A stretch of 64,000 bases of DNA, from NCBI GenBank assembly GCA_030278955.1, contig JAOANR010000006.1, positions 26,605,763 to 26,669,762 on the forward strand. The letters run 5' to 3'. The position numbers were made by a program, and so were the translations under genes. The stretch is from Hygrophila difformis (Eukaryota > Streptophyta > Magnoliopsida > Lamiales > Acanthaceae). The notes beneath the pieces were generated by a model. It was not told the origin of the DNA, searched no databases, and worked only from the letters and a program-made list of their open reading frames with translations. Of the stretch, positions 19,266 through 30,133 are shown one piece after another; positions within the stretch are counted from its first letter, which is position 1, and every line of letters begins with the position of its first letter.

Positions 19266-21807
19266 TGTAACACCCCGGTTTTGGTAACCCAGGCCGGGAT
19301 GCCACCGCCACACCTCCCTAGCAAGACACGGTTTCTCCGAGCTCACTAAAGAGATGCAAGGCTATGGTTTTTCAGAATTTAAAATATTCAAACAGCCCAT
19401 TCATATATAATTTTAAAATTAATACATCAAAGTTGCAGCGGAAAAATAAATTGTGCAGCGGAAATAAAGTATAAGGGCCGACATGGCCAAAACACGGGTT
19501 AAACAGGCCCGTTCATGCAAGTCGTAATTAAATGCAGGGATTTAAAATAAAGATTTCCCCTAATGTTCCCATGTATGCATATGACGATGCATATTCTTCG
19601 TACTCTGTAAGAAAAAGGAGATATATGGTTTGGGTCAGCAAAAACGCGCTGAGTAAGTTAACACATAGCATGGGTTAGGGGTTTCAAAGCCTTTAATTAA
19701 ATTTAATAAAAACATTTCTTGTAGGTAATTCACAATTTGAGTTAATCATCCACTATAAATAAATGGCATGATTTAAGACATGAATAATGCCGTAAGTAAG
19801 TAAATGAAAATTTGAGCTTTTTTTTTTAAAAAAAATTCTCCCCGATACGCCACCATCTCAACAATATTTAATTTAGCCGGCAATCCGGCGGCCGCAGCCA
19901 ATTTCATAAGTATCATTTCTCAAAATATTTTTCGTTTCTTTTATAGTTCACCATTCACCAGGGCTCTTGTGACCGCAATCCTCATAATCAATATTTATAA
20001 ATAACCATTCGCCAGGGCTCTTATGTCCACTAGCCGTTCGCTTGGGCTCTTATGTCCACAAGCCGTTTGGTCGACCATTCGCTAGGGCTCTTATGTCCAC
20101 TAGCCGTTCGCTTGGGCTCTTATGTCCACAAGCCTTCTGGCCCATATTGATAATATCAAACTTGGTCACAAATCCCCAATGTTTCAAAAGAATTCTTTTA
20201 AGAAAATGTTTTTATTTGGTGTAACGGGATTTTTCAAAAGTATAGATATATCGTATTTCAACGTCTCGACCGTTTGTTTCGAATTTCAAAATCTCTTTGA
20301 TTTAAAAATCATTTGGCGTCACAGTTTGCGCCTTTTTGGTTTAAAAATCCATTTCTTAGGCGATTGATTTGAAACTTTCACAGTATCTTAAAAACATCCC
20401 AACGAACAACTTTCGTGTTTTAAGTTTTTCGGAAAAACGATGGGAAGCATGTCAAAAATCAAGTTTTCGACAGAAACAAAAAGCTGTCAGGATTCAGGTT
20501 TGACAACATTAAAAGATTCGACTTTTTGTCATATCAAATGAACTCCAAAAATTCTGAAATTTTACAGGCACATACTAGACTTGATTTCCAACAACTTTTG
20601 TTTAGATCATGAGGATTGGTTCGAGCTAGAAGTGATAGGAATAAGCTCCTCAAGATTGGATATGAAATCTGTCATCCTTTGAAAATTCTTAAAAACGCAG
20701 AATATGTCCGACATGATTCGGGGTATCAAAACTCGATGAAAATCTTTGAAATTTTTACACAATATAGCTTATGATCTTAGGATCAAAATCTTAGTTTTGA
20801 GTTTTCAGATTTGAACACTCGAAGTAGTAGAAATATGCTCATCAAGTTCGGTTAAGAAATCTGTCAAGGTTCTTGACATCGGTTCTAACGCAGATCGGAT
20901 CGGCTCGAGTTTGGAGGTTCAAATCTCAATGAAAAATTCTAAAAACTTACAGTAATATTCCAAACTCATAGATCTACAATTCTTATGTTCAATTCCAAAC
21001 CTAGATCGGTCTAGATCTAAGGTAAAAATTATCGTCAAGTTCGAACGAAAATTCTGTCAAGGATTCTAAGATCCAGATTTGATGCTCTTCGGTTTTGGGT
21101 CGGTTTCAGGTTTCAAAACCTCATGAAAAATTATGAAATTTTTACAGAAGCTAGATCTATGTCTTAGGAACACTTTTCATGTTTTGAGTTTTTCCGTTTG
21201 AGCAGCTTTAGAGGTTCGAAAAATTCATACGAAAACGCTGCGTTGAGGGTTTCTCTTGTTGACAGATTTTTATTAACTTTCTTGAGTTGAATCTCTATGT
21301 TTGGTTGCATTTTAAGTCACCCAAAACCATAGTAAGGTTAACTTACAGTGGGGATGATGTTTAGGAGGTCACGGGGTCGTCCGGAATCCACGGGATGTCA
21401 CGAACGAATCTCTTCCACCCGATTTATTCTTCCCTTGGCTCCGATTTGTGTTTGAATATGAAGATTCGTAAGTTTAGGATGATGGTTATGATCTTAAAAC
21501 AATAAGGAATCTTGATTTACATCTTACCAACAATCCAAAGCTTGCAATCCTTGATCTACACACTTCCTTGGTCGGATTTGGTTGCCGGAAATTCGCCGGA
21601 AGTTCGCCGGAAAGTCGCCGGAAGGTAAAGCTTTGTGTTTTTGATTTTGGGAGAGTTTGGGAAGAAGAAGAAGTGATGGGGGCTGATCATGGGGTGTTAG
21701 GGGGTGTTATGGCCATTAAAGGGACAAGGAATCCCGGATTTGGAGGCCTAGGCCGACAATTAGGCGGCCGCTACAGTAGTGCTACAGTAGTGCTACAGTA
21801 ACTTTTA

Positions 21808-21844
<37 letters not shown>

Positions 21845-22050
21845 ATTAAGATTCCTTTTCTACAAAAATAAAAATCATAATGTGGGAATTATCCATGATT
21901 GTTGGGACAATTCGATAAACTCGTTTCGAGTTGTTATCTTCCGATAAATAATAAATTCCGCTCTCTCGGAATTATTTCGGTTTTAATAATTTAAATCCAA
22001 TTCTTTATTTTTGGATTTAAATTTTCGATGGCGATTTCTCGGGTATTACA
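19266..22050 (-). repeat. Element A 5' LTR, 2785 bp
   Basis: The partner of 13964-16750. In sense it carries a donor-like ACT/GTAAGTTAAC at 21346-21337 and the exactly complementary GTTAACTTAC followed by TCAG at 19662-19649, bounding 1698 nt. No clean TATA box was recognised. Downstream of the poly-A (sense) tract is a pyrimidine-rich, 5'-UTR-like stretch near 21560-21700. Confidence 0.92.
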
Positions 22051-22055
22051 CTTGC
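22051..22055. repeat. Right target-site duplication of element A (CTTGC)
   Basis: Exact copy of 13959-13963. B's LTR continues from here without loss. Confidence 0.93.
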
Positions 22056-24209
22056 TGAGTAAGTTAACACAGATATGATCGTAGGGTTTAAAAGTCATTT
22101 ATTTCATAATTAAATAAAAGCATGATAATAACATAATATTCGATTTAATTTAATTAACTATTCAATTTAAAATAAAGCCATAATTTAAATAAAGCATTCA
22201 AATAATTTAATTAGACAACCACACACATTTCAATTTAATTTAATTCTAATTTCCCCCTTACATCCCATATTTGGTATTTCAAATATTTCACGATTGCATC
22301 GCAATCTCAACAAGTTTAGCCGGTAGCCCGGCGGCCGCAACCGTATCAGCCATACCCAGTACCACTCCGGAGCCTCGGGAAACCCATGTGCATATTCTCG
22401 AGAGTGTAGGCTCTATATCTCATGCCGTTTTGGCAATATCATATCTCAATTTCGCGCGGGGTCACCATCGTCCATTGAGGCACGAAATGAATCGTTAGGG
22501 GGCACCCTGCAGAGCACTCACCCCTAATTTTAATTTATCAAGTTTGTAAGGGGATTTAATTTCAAAAATCTGGTTTCAATTTAGTTTATTTAAAAATCAT
22601 ATTTCAATCCATTTCAACTCTAAAGGTTAATTTCATGTTTCAACAAGATTTCAAGATTTGACTTCCGGTAAACCACTGTTTACTCTAAAATTCGTCTAAA
22701 ATCAGATTAAACTCCAAAAATTCCGAAATTTCACTACTGACTCAGAAACGTCGAGATGAACAACTTTCGTGTTTTAACTTTTTCAATCCAAGATACCGAA
22801 ATATGTCAAAAACGTCAATTTTCACAGAAACACAAATCTGTCCGAATTTTGTATGTCACAGTTTAAAGATATTGAAATCTTCCATAGCAAATCAACTCCA
22901 AATTTAATGAAATTTTACAGAGACCATCTTAAGACATTTATCTACAACTTTAATGTTCGGCCAAAGATCTAAATCGGTCTAGATCTAATGTCAAAAACGT
23001 GATCAAGATCGGACCTAAGTTCTGTCAAGAATTTCAAGATCAAATTTCAAGCAGTTCGGTTTCGGTTGGGTTTCGCATATCAATTCGTCTCTAAAAATTT
23101 TGAAGATTTTAAAGTAGATAGATCTAAGCCTTAGGAACGTTTTTCATATTTTAAGTTTTTCCGTTTGACGTCGTTTTAAGGTTCGGAAAAATTAGGCAAA
23201 TCTGTTGCGTCGGTAAGAACACCATGTTGGCAGATTTTCGATCTCTTGTTAAATCTTTTAGTTTCGAACGTTTTAATTCCTTCCAAAACCATGTAAGGCT
23301 AACTTACAGAGTTGTGAACGTCCGGGATCGTCTATTTCGTAGGCGTGGCTTCCAGTCCACCGTTTGTCCTCTCCGTTCGTCGGGTTCTACGCTCTAGATC
23401 CAATTCGAGGTGTAGAAGGGAAAAGGAGAAGATTAGGATTCGTTTTCGAATCGTATATTGAAAAAGGATTGGATCGAAACTTACCACGACGCTGGAAATC
23501 TCAGAATTTTTGTCCAACCGGTATTCGCCTTGGTTGCGTGCCTCCGACGACTCCGGAATTAGGGTTTCGAATGTATAGAGAGAGTTGTAGGTTTTGTAAA
23601 AGTGTTCGGGGCTTCCAAGGGGGTGTATTTATAGATAGCTAAGACCTAGGGCGTCCAAGATCTGACCCTAAGGGTCTTGAGTCGAAAGATGTTCAACCGA
23701 AGTCGAAAAATCCGCGTTGGGGCGAGAGATTCACGCAACGGGCGAATCTGTCCGACGGCGCGGCCGTGGCGCGCCCTCCCTTCTTCGACCGCGCGGCCAC
23801 CGCGCCGAACTTGCCTGGACTTCGGTCCGGGCGGGTCGTGCGATCCGTCATGCTTTTCCTCCTCTCTTTCGGATTTCTATCCCTCTATGCTCCCGAATTC
23901 TGACTTCCGGGGTATCTCCGGGTTTCTACTTTCTCTCTAAATTTTTACTCGGCTCTAATTGGATGTTGGACTCGAATTCTCGAGTTCATTGGTGTCGGGT
24001 TTCGGTGTACAATTTATTTACCTTTAATAATTCCTTTTATTTAATTAAATTCCTTTAATTCCTTTTTAAGTAAAATCTCATTTCTCATTTCCTTATCTTT
24101 ATTTATTTCTTTATTTGCTGGATTTATTTATTTATGGTATTTATTGTATTTATTGTCTATTTTTTTAATTATTGTTTTATTTTATGTTGGAAAATTCTCG
24201 GGTATTACA
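22056..24209 (-). repeat. B 3' LTR, right part (U3 and R in sense)
   Basis: Aligns with about 30539-32692. It ends TTACA at 24209 against the PPT. A TATAAATA box in sense at 23633-23626 matches the one in the 5' LTR. Confidence 0.9.
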
Positions 24210-24450
24210 GTCTACCCTCCTTAAGAATCAACTTTGTCCTCGAAGTTGTGTTACGGCCTTTCTCGTGCTAAGGTTTTTTTGTTTGTTTTGTTATTTTGTG
24301 ACTGAACTTAGAATTAAGACTTCTAAGCTGCCTACGTACCCGGTGAAGGGATCAAGCCATAACGTAGTTCAAAAGTTTACAAAAATGTGCGAAAAATAGG
24401 TGGTATGACATCCTCTCCCCCTTAAGATTGCAGTTATGTCCCCATAACTG
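24210..24450 (-). promoter_or_regulatory. B 3' untranslated region: two PPT-like/stem-loop modules
   Basis: The PPT (sense TTAAGGAGGGTAGAC) lies next to the LTR, followed by a stem-loop at 24229-24248 (arms CAACTTTG/CGAAGTTG on the plus strand; one non-Watson-Crick pair in sense). A second purine tract and a perfect 8-bp stem (CAGTTATG/CATAACTG, sense loop GGGA) lie at 24431-24450. The latter contains the pol stop codon (24434-24436), so the structure overlaps the coding end. Confidence 0.7.
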
Positions 24451-25273
24451 TGTCGGTATCGGTTTGCAACAATGTCGGGTAGCGTTCTCTCATGTCGGAT
24501 TCTACTTCCCAAGTTGCCGTCTCACTTTCGTGGTTTGACCAAAGAACCTTGATTATTTTGACGGTTTTGTTCCTCGTTACTCGTTCCTTAGTGTCGAGAA
24601 TGCGCACTGGGACTTCTTCATAAGTCAAATCTTCATCGAGCTCAATTATCTCCGGTTGAAGTACATGTGTCGGGTCCGGCACATACTTCTTTAGTTGTGA
24701 GACATGGAAGACATTATGAACTCGATCTAATTGCGGCGGTAAAGCCAGTCGGTAGGCTAAATTTCCGACTCGTTCTAGAATCTCGTAAGGTCCTATGTAT
24801 CGAGGACTCAACTTTCCTCGCTTGCCAAAGCGCATCACCCCCTTCATGGGTGATATCTTTAGCATGACCATATCTCCCACTTGAAATTCTAGGTCTCGTC
24901 GTCTCACGTCGGCATAACTCTTTTGACGGTCTTGAGCGGCCTTCATTTTTCCTTGGATCACTTTGATTTGTTGAGCTATGTCTTCGATAAGTTGTGGCCC
25001 CACTACCACCGACTTATCGTTTTCTTCCCAGCTCAACGGGCTTCGGCACTTTCGTCCATACAACGCCTCAAAAGGTGCCATGCCAATGCTAGCATGGTAG
25101 CTATTATTATAAGAGAATTCGATTAGGGGTAAATGGGATTCCTAATTTCCCTTAAATTCCAACATGCATGCTCTCAGCATGTCTTCTAGTGTTTGGATTG
25201 TTCTCTCGGTTTGACCATCCGTCATTGGGTGGAATGCGGTGCTCATTTTGATTTGAGTACCGAGAGCCTTTTG
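24434..25273 (-). pseudogene. B pol, integrase C-terminus and chromodomain, after nonsense codons
   Basis: C-terminal piece of B Pol. From 25081 leftwards it reads [15 protein letters not shown], the QVGDMVMLKISPMKG region and a chromodomain-like tail (FHVSQLKKYVPDP, EEVPVRILDTKERVT, ATWEVES), as in G1. It is in frame with the larger pol piece but cut from it by TAA at 25274-25276 and TAG at 25142-25144; both look like single-base changes in otherwise conserved integrase sequence. The tail would bind modified histone H3 in chromatin in an active relative. Confidence 0.85.
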
Positions 25274-27334
25274 TTACTCCGTCCAAAAGTGAGAGACAAA
25301 TCTACTGTCTCTATCGGAAATGATGTCATGTGGTACTCCATGTCGTCGTACCACATTATCAATGTAGGCTCGGGCCAATTGGTCCATAGACCACGTGTCT
25401 TTCATTGGGATAAATATGGCTGTCTTCGTTAGCCTATCCACAATCACCCAAATCTTGTTCATGCCTTTAGGTGATCGGGGTAATCCCGAGACAAAATCCA
25501 TTGAGATGCTATCCCACTTCCAACTTGGAATCTCTAGTGGTTGCATCAGTCCTAGGGGTTTATGTCGCACTGCCTTGACCTTTTGGCAGGTGAGACATTT
25601 CGCCACGAAATTTGCCACTTCCTTCTTCATTCCCGGCCACCAATAGATCTTCTTCAGATCTTTGTATAGCTTGTCATCTCCGGGATGTACGGAATATGGC
25701 GTGTTGTGCCCTTCCTCCATCAACCTTTGCTTCAATTCGGCACACTTCTGAGGCACACACCATCTCCCTTTAAAACGGATGCTTCCATCCTCGTGGACAT
25801 CAAATCCTATTGCCCTTCCTTCGGCAATATATCCCCTTATCTTCTCCAATTTCGCGTCGCCCGGTTGAGTGAGTCGAATCTCGTCCAATATTGGAGTTTC
25901 TACGACCATGGCATTGATCGTTTCACCCACTGTGCCAGGATGCACAAGTTCTAACTCCAATCTTGCCAACTCCATGTACAATGCCGGCGGAATTACCAAC
26001 GAGTTCGTCACATGTTGGGTTTTCCGACTTAGGGCATCGGCTACCACATTCGCCTTCCCCTCGTGGTATGCTATCTCTAAATCATAGTCTTTAATAAGTT
26101 CCAACCACCTTCGCTGTCTCAAATTCAACTCCTTCTGAGTGAATATATATTTCAAGCTCTTGTGGTCGGTGAACATTCGACACTTCCGCTCATAAAGATA
26201 ATGTCTCCATATCTTTAGAGCGAAAACGACCGCTGCCAACTCCAGGTCATGTGTCGGATAATTCTCCTCGTGCGGTTTCAGTTGGCGTGATGCATACGCT
26301 ACGACTCTCGAGTCTTGCATCAAAACACAACCTAAACCTTCCTTCGAAGCATCACTGTAAACTTCGAAGTCACCATTCTCTGATGGTAGTGTTAATACGG
26401 GTGTGGTTGTGAGTCGTTTCTTCAGCTCTTGTAACGCAGTCTCACAAGCCTCTGTCCACACGTATTTTACTCCCTTCTTAAGTAGCTGGGTCAAAGGTCG
26501 TGCGATTTTAGAAAAAACCTTCACGAACCGTCTATAGTACCCGGCTAAGCCAAGGAAACTTCTTATCTCAGCTTGGCTCTTGGGAGTTGCCCACTCAGTT
26601 ACGGCATAGACTTTTGCCGGATCCACTGAAACTCCATCAGCGGATACTATATGTCCAAGAAATGCTACCTCCTTCAACCAAAAATCGCATTTGGACAGTT
26701 TGCCGTATAGTTGATTCTTTCGCAAGGTCCCTAACACTTGGTGCAAGTGCTGGGCATGCTCCTCCTCGTTTTTCGAGTAGATCAGGATGTCATCAATTAA
26801 CACCACTACGCACTGATCTAACAGCTCTCGAAATACATTGTTCATGAGGTTCATGAACATTGCCGGAGCATTTGTTAACCCAAAGGATAACACTGTGAAC
26901 TCGTAGTGACCATATCGAGTTCGAAACGCCGTCTTTGGAATGTCTTTCTCGGCAATTCTCAACTGGTGATACCCAGATCGTAAGTCAATCTTCGAGAATA
27001 CTGAAGCTCCCTTCAGTTGATCAAATAGATCCTCTATTCTCGGCAGAGGGTATTTATTCTTGATGGTCACTTGGTTTAATCCTCGGTAATCTATGCAAAG
27101 ACGTAATCCTCCGTCTTTCTTCTTAACAAATAAAACCGGTGCTCCCCAGGGGGAAGTACTCGGCCTTATATACCCCTTTCCTAACAGCTCCTCGAGTTGG
27201 TCTTTTAACTCCTTCATTTCCAGTGGTGCCATCCGGTACGGAGCTTTTGAGACAGGCTCTGTCCCCGGAACGAGATCTATAGTGAACTCAAGATCTCTCA
27301 GGTGGCATTCCCGGGATGTCTTCAGGAAACACAT
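25274..27334 (-). pseudogene. B pol, reverse transcriptase - RNase H - integrase
   Basis: 686 codons with RT ([42 protein letters not shown], catalytic LIDDILIYS), connection ([11 protein letters not shown]), RNase H ([23 protein letters not shown]), the HHCC region ending CLTCQKVK and the first part of the integrase core ([21 protein letters not shown]). It ends at a TAA at 25274. The start region is out of frame with gag-PR: about two bases are missing near 27290, so the upstream frame ends in a stop a few codons after [12 protein letters not shown]. The RT motif has LIDD in place of the more common FIDD. Confidence 0.88.
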
Positions 27335-29141
27335 CCGGGTATTCTCTTACCACTGGTATGTTATCAACCTTGTTCTCTTCCGCCTCAAGGTTGTGCACGT
27401 AGCACGCATATAGTTCATACCCCTTACGCATCAAGTTACTTAGTTTAAGTGCACTAACGATTTTGTTACTCTTCTTAGGGGGCTGAGAGTAAAAGATAAC
27501 TCTCTTTCCCCTACTTTTTGACAAGGTGATCTTTTGTTTTTGGCATTCGATCACCGCCTTATCCATCCCCAGTATGATGTCAAAGTCTCTTAAGTTAAAT
27601 TCTACTAAGTTCGCGAAGAATTCTACGTTCTTTATCACTATAGGAATTCCGTTATATCGTTTAGAGCAAGATACTACTTCTCCAGAAGGCAATTGAATTC
27701 CTAAGCTAATTCTCTCGCACTTAGGTAGATCTAACTCAGGCACTATTCTTGATGCTATAATTGAGCAACTAGCTCCAGAATCGAATAGAACTCTAAGGGG
27801 CGTATTCAAAACATGAAATGTACCTTCCATCACTTCTCCTTGAGCAGGCACGTCCGCTTGATTAACCACGTTAAGCCTCCCCATAGGGCGTCCCTGATTG
27901 CCCTGCTGATTCGCATTCGGCTGCTGATTTTGCTGTTGGTTTTGGTTCTGAGGGGGCGGAGGTCGTTGGTTCTGATTCTGGTTCTGCGGCCTATTTTGAG
28001 GGGGTCTGTACCCCTGGTTATTTTCGTTCCGCCCGTTTTGATTTTGAGGCTGTTCTTGCCCCGTGACCAAATCGTCCCTTCTCGTTATGTTCTCGACCCT
28101 GGTTTGGCAATCCCGTCGAACGTGACCCATTCGACCACATCGGTAGCAGGCGCCCTGTTGCGGGCATCCCCTCGCCAGATGGGGTCGTCCACATCTTGGG
28201 CAGGGTGGTACTGGATCTTCCTGGTTGAACCTCCTCCCATTGTTGTTTTGTTGGGGCCTATTCGGCCCTCTCCGCTGTTCGTTCCTTCCAGTGTTGTTCT
28301 CGCTTCTCGAGTCCCGGTTTCTCTTATCTTGGGGACCCCTGCTGGACTCCCCACTCACCCTTCTCTTCAGTTGTTGCACACGCGCTACCGCCACAGCGCG
28401 GTCATACACAGCTTGCAAATCGGGGTAGTGTACCCCCGCGATCACCTCGCGAACAGACAGGTTCAGCCCCATCTCGAACTTTTGTGCCTTTTCCGCATCA
28501 GTGGGCACTAGCCTTGGTGCGAACCTCACCAGCTCCTTAAAACGTGTGTAGTATTCTTGCACAGTTTGGCCTCCTTGCTTCCGCAAATGGAACTCTTCGT
28601 ACATCGCTGATTTGGTACTCAGGGGATAGAATCGATCCCTGAGCATCTCCATCATTTCTGCCCATGAGTAGGGCTCGTCATCCTCCGTCAGTTTGGCTTG
28701 TGTCGCCTGCCACCAGTCGTCAGCTTCGCCTCCCAAGTAGTATGAGGCGACGTGCACTCTTTCTCCTTTCGGACACTTGACTGCTCCCAGCAGCTTGTCG
28801 AAAGTCCGGATCCACTCCTCCAGTTTAGCTGGATCCTCCTCACCAGCATAGTGGGGTGGCTGGTAAGGATTCACCATCGCCAAGTAGTTGGGGCGAGCTT
28901 GGGGCGGAGGTACCGCCGCAGCTTGGCCCTGGTTGACTTGTGCGTTTCCTAGCGCAATCAAAACCTCCTCTATCGTCCGAAGACGATCGCCCACGTTGTT
29001 CGGTGCGGGGGCGTCCTGCGCACCTTGGGGTTGTTCCTCTACAGGTTGGGCCGGTTCCGTGACATTTGGAGGTATTTCAGTAGGTGTTTCAGTGGTGGTT
29101 TGAGGAGCGGGTTGAGTTCTTCCTCTTCCTCTGGATGCCAT
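27288..29141 (-). CDS. B gag - protease polyprotein
   Basis: Starts at ATG 29141-29139 (MASRGRGR), matching the start of element A's Gag; the open frame reaches a TTG at 29195. The capsid region lies at about residues 85-260 ([41 protein letters not shown]). A CCHC knuckle ([14 protein letters not shown]) is near residue 320, followed by a Gln/Asn/Pro-rich linker. The aspartic protease follows, with LFDSGAS near residue 450 and DIILGMD near 515; the segment after ILGMD is shortened relative to G1. The frame ends at the PR-RT linker because of a small deletion near 27290. Gag and protease otherwise look intact. Confidence 0.87.
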   Translation of the reverse strand: MASRGRGRTQPAPQTTTETPTEIPPNVTEPAQPVEEQPQGAQDAPAPNNVGDRLRTIEEVLIALGNAQVNQGQAAAVPPPQARPNYLAMVNPYQPPHYAGEEDPAKLEEWIRTFDKLLGAVKCPKGERVHVASYYLGGEADDWWQATQAKLTEDDEPYSWAEMMEMLRDRFYPLSTKSAMYEEFHLRKQGGQTVQEYYTRFKELVRFAPRLVPTDAEKAQKFEMGLNLSVREVIAGVHYPDLQAVYDRAVAVARVQQLKRRVSGESSRGPQDKRNRDSRSENNTGRNEQRRGPNRPQQNNNGRRFNQEDPVPPCPRCGRPHLARGCPQQGACYRCGRMGHVRRDCQTRVENITRRDDLVTGQEQPQNQNGRNENNQGYRPPQNRPQNQNQNQRPPPPQNQNQQQNQQPNANQQGNQGRPMGRLNVVNQADVPAQGEVMEGTFHVLNTPLRVLFDSGASCSIIASRIVPELDLPKCERISLGIQLPSGEVVSCSKRYNGIPIVIKNVEFFANLVEFNLRDFDIILGMDKAVIECQKQKITLSKSRGKRVIFYSQPPKKSNKIVSALKLSNLMRKGYELYACYVHNLEAEENKVDNIPVVREYPDVFPEDIPGMPPERS

Positions 29142-29455
29142 TCTGGTACAAATAGGGTGGATTAGGATTGTGAATTTAACATATAGTCTAAGCAATTTCT
29201 ATAAATATATATGTGTTTTGTAATTTAGCACGTGGTGCTCGATCGAACTAAGAAGCGCCATATGCCTCGGGGTTTTATTTTAATTTGTTTTATTTCGATT
29301 TTTTTTCTTTTTTACTGCTGTACGGACAGGTCTGTCCGTTTTTTTTTTTCAATTTATTATAAATAAATCGGGCATTTTATTATCTCAAAAGAAATTTTAG
29401 TACAAAGGTAGAAATATTTTCCTAGCAAAATAGTATCTAAAAAAAAATAGAATCT

Positions 29456-29791
29456 CTAGCGTCTCAAGACGTCCTCCGGTGGCGTAGCAGGATCCTCCTC
29501 CGGGTCTTCCTTCTCCGAACTCGGCGGCAGTAGATCGTCAAAGATAGTGTTCAAGTCTTGCCCATGGGCATCGATGTGCTCCTTTAGTATTAGGTTTTGT
29601 GTAGTGAGGGTTTGGACTTGGCGTTCGAGTTGGTTTATGCGGTGGTGATCCGCCTCTCTCAAGTTGCCCATGTGGTGCAAATTGGCCTCCAATTGAGCCA
29701 TATGGTACTTCATTTGCTCTAGAGTTTGTTGGGAATCAAGATGAACGCTTATCATCCTGATCATCAACTGCATCACGTCTTGACTAGCCAT
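29456..29791 (-). CDS. Small coiled-coil ORF in the B leader
   Basis: 111 codons from ATG 29791-29789, lying between the PBS and gag on the sense strand, where plant Ty3 elements normally have no gene. The first 75 residues form a heptad-like helix (MASQDVMQLMIRMI..., then LEANLHHMG, INQLERQVQTLTTQNLILKEHI). The last 30 are acidic and Pro-rich (EKEDPEEDPATPPED). No transmembrane segment, signal peptide or zinc motif is visible. It could be an oligomerising accessory protein, a translated upstream ORF, or a captured fragment. The function is unknown. Element A lacks it. Confidence 0.55.
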   Translation of the reverse strand: MASQDVMQLMIRMISVHLDSQQTLEQMKYHMAQLEANLHHMGNLREADHHRINQLERQVQTLTTQNLILKEHIDAHGQDLNTIFDDLLPPSSEKEDPEEDPATPPEDVLRR

Positions 29792-29820
29792 CTAGCGCAA
29801 GCAAGAGATCTAAGTTAATA

Positions 29821-29933
29821 TTCGCCAAAATTCTAAGTTCAATTTCGCCAAGATTTTAAGTTCAATTCGCCAAGATTCTAGGTTCAAATTCGCCAAGATT
29901 CTAGGTTCAAATTCGCCACGATTCTAAGTTCAT
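29821..29933 (-). repeat. 22-23 bp minisatellite in the B leader
   Basis: Five tandem units of TTCGCCAAGATTCTAAGTTC-type sequence, starting at 29821, 29844, 29866, 29889 and 29912, differing by a few bases each. They lie just upstream, in sense, of the coiled-coil ORF. Confidence 0.85.
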
Positions 29934-30118
29934 AGAAGAGATGCAATATGCAAATGCAAATGATGATTCCCCCCAAAATAATTTAATGCACTATAACTAT
30001 TTTTTTCCCTTGGGTTTTAAAATAAAAATTCCTCAATGGAAATAATACTTTAAAATTTAAAATAATAGTTAAAATATTAATAGTACTTTAAAAATAATAA
30101 TGGTTTAAAAATAGCCGG

Positions 30119-30130
30119 GCTCTGATACCA
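30119..30130 (-). promoter_or_regulatory. B primer-binding site (tRNA-iMet)
   Basis: The minus strand reads TGGTATCAGAGC, three bases from the 5' LTR at 30134. Confidence 0.92.
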
Positions 30131-30133
30131 ACT

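Larger units (their letters stand above)
13964..22050 (-). mobile_element. Element A: gag-only, non-autonomous Tekay-type retrotransposon, very young
   Basis: An 8087-bp minus-strand element with LTRs at 13964-16750 and 19266-22050, a perfect CTTGC duplication, an exact iMet primer site, a polypurine tract and an intact gag. The internal region is only 2515 bp and has no protease, RT, RNase H or integrase. The two LTRs are co-linear with a constant offset of 5302 bp, and I see no difference except 32 versus 30 T in one homopolymer, so insertion is very recent. This is the terminal-repeat-with-GAG (TR-GAG) type of non-autonomous element. It must borrow Pol from a relative. It is nested in the 3' LTR of B. 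Confidence 0.92.

Noticed and set aside
13964..22050. The duplicated 2.8-kb blocks at 13964 and 19266 as an assembly duplication
   Set aside because: They have LTR termini, a 5-bp target duplication, PBS and PPT in the right places, and a T-run length difference; they are LTRs.
22271..24058. Paired plus-strand ORFs in the B LTRs (for example 22271-22498 and 30754-30981)
   Set aside because: They are antisense to the element, carry missense changes between copies at the general LTR rate, and have no domain.
27813..28511. 232-codon plus-strand frame opposite B gag, and similar 233-codon frames at 17489-18190 and 131 codons at 6766-7161
   Set aside because: Antisense shadows of gag-PR coding sequence; composition (Leu/Val/Ile-rich) is the expected mirror.
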